From positions 703,501-767,500 of the forward strand of contig NW_026251397.1 of the NCBI RefSeq assembly GCF_025118155.1: 64,000 nucleotides of DNA, given 5' to 3'. The DNA comes from Cokeromyces recurvatus (lineage: Eukaryota; Mucoromycota; Mucoromycetes; Mucorales; Mucoraceae). The notes beneath the pieces were generated by a model. It ran no database searches. It worked only from the letters and a program-made list of their open reading frames with translations, and was not told the DNA's origin. Below, piece after piece: positions 57,301 through 64,000 of this stretch (within the stretch, counting starts at the first letter, position 1; each line of letters begins with the position of its first letter). The translations under genes and the position numbers were made by a program.

Positions 57301-60300
57301 TGAAGCCGACTTGAAGCCCACACAATAAAAGGGGAGATCGTTAATCTTATGCTGTCTTTCTATCTTTTCATCTGCAATCAAGGTAGACCTCTGCGATGTA
57401 TCAGAATCAGATTCATTATCCAAAGCCCCTCCATCATGTAGCTTTTCGTCTGCTAAAATCTTGGTGTCCTTTACAAAATTTTCCCATTCAAAGGGGTGAA
57501 GCTGTTTTAAATATTCGAGTAAAGTGAGTCGAGCGCTTTTATCCTCTTCCCTAATGATTTCCCTTAATGATAAAATTAATTTTTCGCCGTAATGGGGTAT
57601 CATGACTGTAAACGTAGGCATATTGGGAACTGGGAGTACCTCTGGCATGGGAGTAGTTAAGCTTTGTGCAAAAAATTGAATGCGTCGACTTGCTTCACTC
57701 TTTTGAGGATAGTACTCTGTCTTGAAGGCAATATCATCTTGAGAAACAAAAAAGGAAGGGGACTTTAAAGTTGGCTTTGAAGTTCCTACACCAGATGTCT
57801 AACCATTCATTAATAGTAAGGATTTGAATTAGTAACAAATAATGATGATGATGATGATGATTATTCCTTGTTATTTTACCTGTCTATATAAAAGTTTAGA
57901 TACTTGTTCAGGGGATAATAAATGCTCACGAAACATCGAAATAACCAAGGCATTCCAAATCTGAGAACAAAGCATCTTTGGTTGAACTTCAAGATCCAGT
58001 TCTGAAGTTGCCAAAATTTTTGCATAGATTCTTTTCGGTAGTCTTGAAAAGATGTTCCTCCAAGGGCTCCAGATAGAGATGCCAAGATAGAACGATCTTG
58101 CGGCAGAAAATATGGTGTTCCAAACAACATACCATAGATAGGTATCCAGGAAGAAAAGAATTAGCTCCATAAGTAGCATAAGTACTAGAGAAATGAATGG
58201 CATATAGCTACAAAGAAAGGAGCCCATGATTGCATCATTACAATGAAATAATTTCATATTTGCTATCGCCTTCAGTGGATCTTTAAATGATAAGGCAATA
58301 AAAAAATAAGATTCTACAAGTTTACAGCCAAAGATACAAACCCAAAGGCCAATAGAGATGAGTCGATCTGTTTTCTTCAAGTGGGGGAAACTTGCAGTGA
58401 AGGCATGATTTAATGGAGCTTCTTTAAATCCCGAAGAACTTGATGTTTCTTTAGATCTAATGAATAGATGTGATTGTGGCGTTATAGCAAAATAAATACT
58501 ACTGACTAAACTTATAATTAGTTGCGTGATTGATATTGCCATTGCAAGATGTCCTGTTCTGTTTAACATGATACAATAGACTGATGGGCCCACATTTAGG
58601 GCTAAAATTAGAATTAGTAATAGGATACGACGTGTTAAAATCCCTGCTCTTTGAAAATTCATAGGTACATAAATATATTCAACAAAACAACCAAGCATAA
58701 CTAACAATGTAGATAAAGCACCTCCCAAAGCAGTATAAGATATTTTGACAGGTACCTCCTTTGCAGCAATAGATTCATCACTGTCCAAATAAAGAATATC
58801 AGAATTCGCTGCAATGTAATACCAAAAGGACACAATATGAATGATCCAAATTCGGGAAAAATTAACAGCTAAATGCATCCAAGATCGTTTTTCTTTAAAC
58901 GTTTTCTGAAAGGCCCTTTTCCAATTAATATTCCGTAATGCATCAAATCTTAGATGAGGAGCCAATGTAAATAACTTGACTTTATCTTGTAGGACAAGTT
59001 GATGTATCGTTTTGGAGGACCAGAAGAACTGATTTATATCATCATAACCAATTATATCTGAATGATCTCGTTCACGACAGGTAATATCTCCATGCTTATC
59101 TTTATAATATACTTGATTCTTAGCAAAATTATATAAGGGCTTGATTATTTTATCTAAAAATTCTCCTTCAGAAGCTATCATCCTCCTCTGTTGAATATTG
59201 GCTAATTTAGTATCAGCTGCATCATCAGCAAGTTTAAAAATAAAGCAAAGTACTTCAGGGCAAAATCGAATTATAGAGGCCTCGCCCCATACCATTAACC
59301 ATAAAGCTAATTGCCTTATGCGCTTAACATCCGACATTTGCTCCATCTTGGTACGCCATATTTCCTCTGATTCCTTCAAAGTGGGTTGTCGTGTATTATC
59401 CTTGCTACTACTATTTCCTCCTAAGGAGATAGCTGGATCATTCAAGTCTAGTTGTACTGTAAAATACCATTTTCGATAATTAGCATTAGGCCCACCTATA
59501 TAATCAGCATGTAAAGTCAACAGTGCCATTGTAGGGGACATACGCGACGCACGAGAATCAAGCATAATCATAAAGTGGTCCAGCATGTTCAGCATACTAT
59601 CGTATTGAAATCCAAATGCATTTTTTAGACCGACAAATATCGCTTGAATTTGGTGATAAGAAGGTAAAGTATGGAGATGAGCTGAGCTCGTCCATGCTGG
59701 ATAAGGTATTTGATGGGCATTATTAAGTGTCTCTGATGACAATTCTTCGTTTGAGGTAAATGGAGTTGGTGATTGGAGTCTATGGCTATTAAGAGAGGTC
59801 ATAGATGTGGTCGCTGTTACGCCTCGTGGTGTCTTATTACGCTTAGATTCTAGAAGGGCAATCAAAGAATCTGTAGAAGGGGCATAGCGAAGAAATCGAC
59901 CTGAATTATGAATATCTCCACGCAGGTTTCCTAATAAACTAATACCAGCTATTGGTTGCTGATTTCGATTATATAAATAAGGGACTAATTCTGATCGAAT
60001 TGAAGATACTGTGTCTAGCCAATCCGCATCAGAACCATCGTATTGACTAAAAGTACAAGATATATCTCGATCTAGTTGACGATTTGGTGGCAAAGGAAAT
60101 TGATGATATTGGTGTTGAATTGTATCTGCAGGGGAGGGGGTTGTTGAAGGAGGTAGGAGAGAGAGAGGGAGAAAAAGAAAAAAGGGAAAGTTTAAGTTAT
60201 TTTTTTTACATATAATATGTATTATTCTATACCTGTTAATGTTTGCTGACATGAAGATGCTAAATTTTGACTTTATTTTAAAATAAAATAAAAAGGATCA

Positions 60301-60558
60301 TAAGTTCATAATTTTATCTTAACTTTATGGAAGAATATATACATACAGATTGGATTGATTTGAAGAAGATGGTAAATCAACAAAATCTAGAGGTTGGTAG
60401 TCACTTGAAGTAGATGATTTATAAGGTTGTTCAGCTTCTATGGTAGGAGTTATACTTTTTTCCTCCAAATATTGTGATTGTTTAGCAATATTACTGTCAA
60501 CACTATGCTGATGATTTGGTTGGTCATTTTTATTTTCAGCACAATTCTCGTCTATCAT
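54355..60558 (-). CDS. FKS1: 1,3-beta-D-glucan synthase catalytic subunit (FKS)
   Basis: Six exons (minus): 60558..60347, 60270..60233, 60125..57880, 57798..56536, 56438..54840, 54708..54355; sum 1903 aa, close to yeast Fks1 (1876). The plasma-membrane enzyme makes 1,3-beta-glucan from UDP-glucose and is regulated by Rho1. Layout: acidic/Gln-rich cytosolic N-terminus, FKS1 N-terminal domain ([19 protein letters not shown]), first membrane cluster, the large cytosolic catalytic domain ([79 protein letters not shown]), and the second membrane cluster ending in a basic tail. Echinocandin hot-spot positions differ from yeast (see findings). The first two exons are the least certain part; they were chosen to keep frame. 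Confidence 0.93.
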
Positions 60559-60920
60559 TAATATCAATCAAAAATAACAGTACGAATAAAAAAAAGAATT
60601 GAGAAAAGAGAGAGAGGAGGAGAAGAAAAGTACTTTTATTTATTTATTTATTAAATTCGTTGAAATGAATATGAGTATATATCTAATGTCCCTACTGTAT
60701 TTTAACGATTTATTCTTTTAATCTATCCATTGTTGTAGATAAAGAAAAAAATTAAAAACATCTCTGAATAACCATATACTTGCTTTAAAGATTATTTGTC
60801 CAAGTACATTCCGTATCCTTAATTATTCACCATCCCTTATTTTATGCTCTGTACATATACTCTCCCCTTATTTTAATATATACATCTTTACGTTTATTAC
60901 TGTCATCATTACTTTTTATT
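60559..60920. other. Promoter of FKS, no gene seen
   Basis: 362 bases between the FKS start and the next minus-strand stop; contains a GA/AG-rich stretch and a TTTA repeat (60636..60653). Confidence 0.6.
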
Positions 60921-63900
60921 TCACATACTTTGCTTATTAGCTATAACTCTCCACATATAATAGTAGAGTGTTTTTCCTAAACCGACTATTTGCTCACGCT
61001 CAGCTCCTTCAAATTCAATTGTATTTGCTCTTTTTTCTCTACTGACCATCCAACCTTGAATATGCCCAGAGGGATCGGTACGTAAATGAATCATAAAATC
61101 CATGTATCGTGCATTATAAAGCAATAAGTGACGATAACTTCCTTCATAAAAATCTTTTGAATTTGTTTTTGTCATACTCTTTACTACATCTAAAGCTGCA
61201 TCCCAGTTAAGTTTCATATTAAAGATTAAAGCTAAACTCTTGTCAGCTTTTGTAATATCAATATGATCAAATTCACTCATTAATTGAATTAGCTGCAAAT
61301 GCTCAGGAGATGAACTTGCATTCTTCTTCATAATAAGATCTGCAGAATAGAGTTTACTCCAGTCATGAGCCCGCTTGCTTCTAATAATAACCTGCATGTA
61401 ACAAATTAGGATTTAATAATATGTATTGTAAAATCTCATATACCTCTGAAACAATATTATCTATTCTAATCCTTGCATTACGAACTATATCTGCTAAAGT
61501 GTAACCTTCTTCAGGTAATGCGAAATTAGATAAAACATTATCTGATGGCGAACAATTATCACACTTAACCCAGCTAGTTTGTGTCATAGACTCTGGAGTA
61601 ATTGAACCTTGATAAACAGCCAAAACAAAATATTCAAGATTAATCTGATTAATATTACTGATTGACGTATCTTCATATTGTGGTTTAGATATCATATTAG
61701 ATGTTTCATCATTTGCTGGACAAATAACTAAAGTATATTTCCAGTTTGAATGAGTAAGATGGATGGAAGTTTCTGAATTAAAAGACAAATCAAAACTAGA
61801 TACTGTTACAGCTGAACAGCTATTGTTAGTTGTCACATTTAACAGACCATAACGAGGTGCATATTTAAAAAGTGTTACAAGGAATGTTGAAGTTTCGATA
61901 TCAGTTATATCAAATTGATAAAAACCATGAATAATACGATCTTTAGAATAGGGCGATGGTTGCTGATTCATCAAAGCAAATCGACGAACAAAAGATAGAA
62001 TATCTAAATCAGCTGGTACTTTTTCAGGATTGTCAAGCATTTTCTGTATATAATGAAGCTGGAAATCATATACAAATGAATTGATATGAATCATTTGTTT
62101 AAAATGACCTGAATTTTCTTCAAACTTTTTAAAGTTTGTTCTTTTCTTCATTCGTGTTTCGTGACGGAAACGATTATAATCCAAACGTCCATACTGACGG
62201 TGTAATGTATAAAGGGTAACAGATACAAATACACCAGTTAATCGAACTTCACATATAATAGATCCACCTTCAAATACTCTTAGTAAAAACGTGGGTGCGC
62301 ATTCTGCTGTTATATGTTTGCCTAAACTGAACTTTGATGTTCTAAATATAAAATCGTCATTATATCCAATATCATCTGACTTTGCAAAATCAATATATTG
62401 CATATCGGCGCTTTCCAAGTACGCCGCGTATTCTGACATTAATGAGTTTGCCATGTTATTAAACCATTCTATCACAATAGCCCTTCCATTGGAACCTTCT
62501 GCTAAATTAGGCCATTCTTTTTCGGGATCACAAAAGATGAGTGGAGTACGACAAAAATGAAGCACACGTGAAGTTCTCATGATTGTAGATACTTCAGGAC
62601 GCGTCAACTTTTCGGTCAAGTCCATCTCTGCTTTAGGATTACCATACCTCTTTCTCCATTTAATGTATACCTTTAATGCTTTACGATGAGCAGATTGTAC
62701 TTTAGCTCTACGTAGAAATGCTTCCAAAAAGGGTTGCCCATGACGACGCAAAATATCAAAATCTTTGCTACGGATAGTATCTGCAACTGAATCCGTGATA
62801 GAATCCATTAATGCATGATCTAGTTCAGTTGTACGAATAACTGATTTTTGAAGAATGCGGTCTACATGGTTCTCTTTTTCTATTTGACGCACCAAAGGAG
62901 AGGAAGATGCATCATTAGATTTAATGATGCTATTCTCTAACTGCTCACGAGATGGAGCAGTTGTAGGGAAGGCAACCATATCCTTTAGATCAAGCATACT
63001 CACAGACATTGGATCGTTAACTGCTCCATTTCGTCTCATATTACTTGGTGCTCTCAAAGAAGAAGGAGTTAAATCTGGCTTGCCTATTGTATCGAATTGT
63101 CGACCCGGCTTCTTTGCTGGTTTTGGTGAAGGATGATGAATTTGAGGAGTAGAACTGTAATAACTGCTATTTACAGAACCAAGGTTTGTAGATAAATGCT
63201 TAGTTGGACTATAATTATTAGAATTTCTAAAATCTTCCATAACAGTTTTCATAGATCGAGTATGATGAAATAAACCCATTTTCTGATGTAAAATATTATT
63301 CATAAGCTCGTTACGGGCTTCTTGTCTATTTGCAACACGGAATATACCTTTAAACAACTCTTGTGATATAGAATCCGACCAGTTGTAAGTGTAGACTGTT
63401 AGTCGATGTACATCAAGAGTCATTATCATAAAGCAATGTTTCTTTGAATCTAACCGGGGCCCGCTTTTACTCAATGTTCCAGAATTAGATAATGTGCTCG
63501 AGGTTCGTGAATGCTCTTGAGTATCAGTTTTAAATCTTCTTTGACTACTACCACCATCCGTATTAGCTGATTCCCCTGAACTTCTTCGAGATCTAGCCCT
63601 TTGACTATCATTGTCACTAGCCGTACTTGGTCTTCTTCCCACAAGGAAGGCATCAGATACACTACCAAGCTTTTCAACAAACTCATCTAGTCCACTAATG
63701 GCTACAAGACGAATATTGCTTTGTAACTTTTGACGTTGACGGTATTGAAATCCTCGATAAAGTTCCCATTTACTATTATAATTGGGCATACCATCGTCAC
63801 CATCCCAAACATTATTTCCAAGGGATGTCCACGCAACGGTAGGACGTAAAGAAGAATCGATTTTTCGAAGTTCAAAGTCTAAATAACGTATAAGATCGTC

Positions 63901-64000
63901 CATGCACCAAGGAGTTGTCTGTATTGATTTTTCCATAGCATATACAGTTGGACTCTTAAACTCAGATGCTTTACGAAGAATGAATAAAACTGATTCAATA
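60921..64000 (-). CDS. Large protein, C-terminal 1008 residues (possibly SZT2-like); 5' end outside window
   Basis: Exons (minus) 64000..61444 (open at the window edge) and 61391..60921. The frame is open to the last base of the window, so the start lies beyond. Visible: an N-terminal region with ESVLFILRKASEF and TPWCMDDLIRYLDFELRKID, a long Ser-rich disordered segment (near 63050..63620), then conserved-looking blocks EWFNNMANSLMSEYAAYLES, FKQMIHINSFVYDFQLHYIQ, FVRRFALMNQQPSPYSKDRI followed by IHGFYQFDI, and a C-terminal part ending GLGKTLYYYMWRVIANKQSM. The pattern and size recall SZT2, the KICSTOR scaffold that links GATOR1 to lysosomes in animals and has fungal homologues, but this is from memory of general features only and not verified. 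No catalytic motif or membrane segment is seen. Confidence 0.55.

Noticed and set aside
60233..60252. FKS start at the Met near 60251 (MSANIN...)
   Set aside because: That frame runs through an intron (hydrophobic Pro/Leu-rich filler) before reaching the conserved part; the spliced model from 60558 keeps phase through all six exons.

Overview
The window is nuclear DNA of a filamentous fungus, most likely an early-diverging one of the Mucoromycota (Mucorales-like). It is AT-rich, most genes are split by short GT-AG introns of about 45-160 bases, and it is full of A/T homopolymers. The gene set fits: FKS-type 1,3-beta-glucan synthase, the ERMES subunit Mdm34, a PDX1/SNZ vitamin B6 synthase, a type I metacaspase, a Zn2Cys6 regulator and a phytochelatin synthase of the kind found in early-diverging fungi. 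Splice models below were built by hand; where an intron-exon sum is given it is a whole number of codons.

Layout. 0-16 kb is a dense housekeeping block: the 3' end of RPB1 with its heptad-repeat CTD, cyclase-associated protein, the GARP subunit VPS53, a phytochelatin synthase on the minus strand, a membrane-anchored CS-domain/Sel1-repeat protein, and a BTB protein followed by a CAP-Gly coding segment with a broken frame. 16-22.5 kb is sparse: one MDR-type NADP reductase, then a 2.7-kb element bounded by 110-bp inverted repeats and full of decayed coding sequence. 22.5-30.6 kb holds a Zn2Cys6 regulator, a metacaspase and an acyl-CoA oxidase (the last two tail to tail, 46 bases apart). 30.6-39.3 kb is an accessory-looking island: long poly-A runs, a triple tandem repeat of a 208-bp inverted-repeat element, one unrecognised gene with a possible PD-(D/E)XK signature, and relics of coding sequence. 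39.3-64 kb is again gene-dense: rhodanese/tyrosine phosphatase, MDM34, a GPH-family sucrose-type transporter with two tiny exons, PDX1, an NmrA-like protein, mitochondrial ribosomal protein uS8m, SmB, the complete FKS glucan synthase, and the C-terminal part of a large protein that runs off the window end (possibly SZT2-like).

How the genes work together. There is no operon logic; neighbours are functionally unrelated, as usual in fungi. Themes that recur are secretion and cell wall (VPS53, FKS), actin (CAP), ER/mitochondria contact (Mdm34, possibly the CS-Sel1 protein), stress and signalling (metacaspase, phosphatase, phytochelatin synthase) and vitamin B6 supply, whose promoter carries a perfect TGACTCA site.

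Most interesting for follow-up: a BTB gene that could choose between a tail-anchor and a CAP-Gly C-terminus through alternative acceptor sites; the orphan gene at 35.7-37.3 kb beside its tandem array; the inverted-repeat element at 19.7-22.4 kb; and a 14-nt plus a 21-nt exon in the transporter gene.
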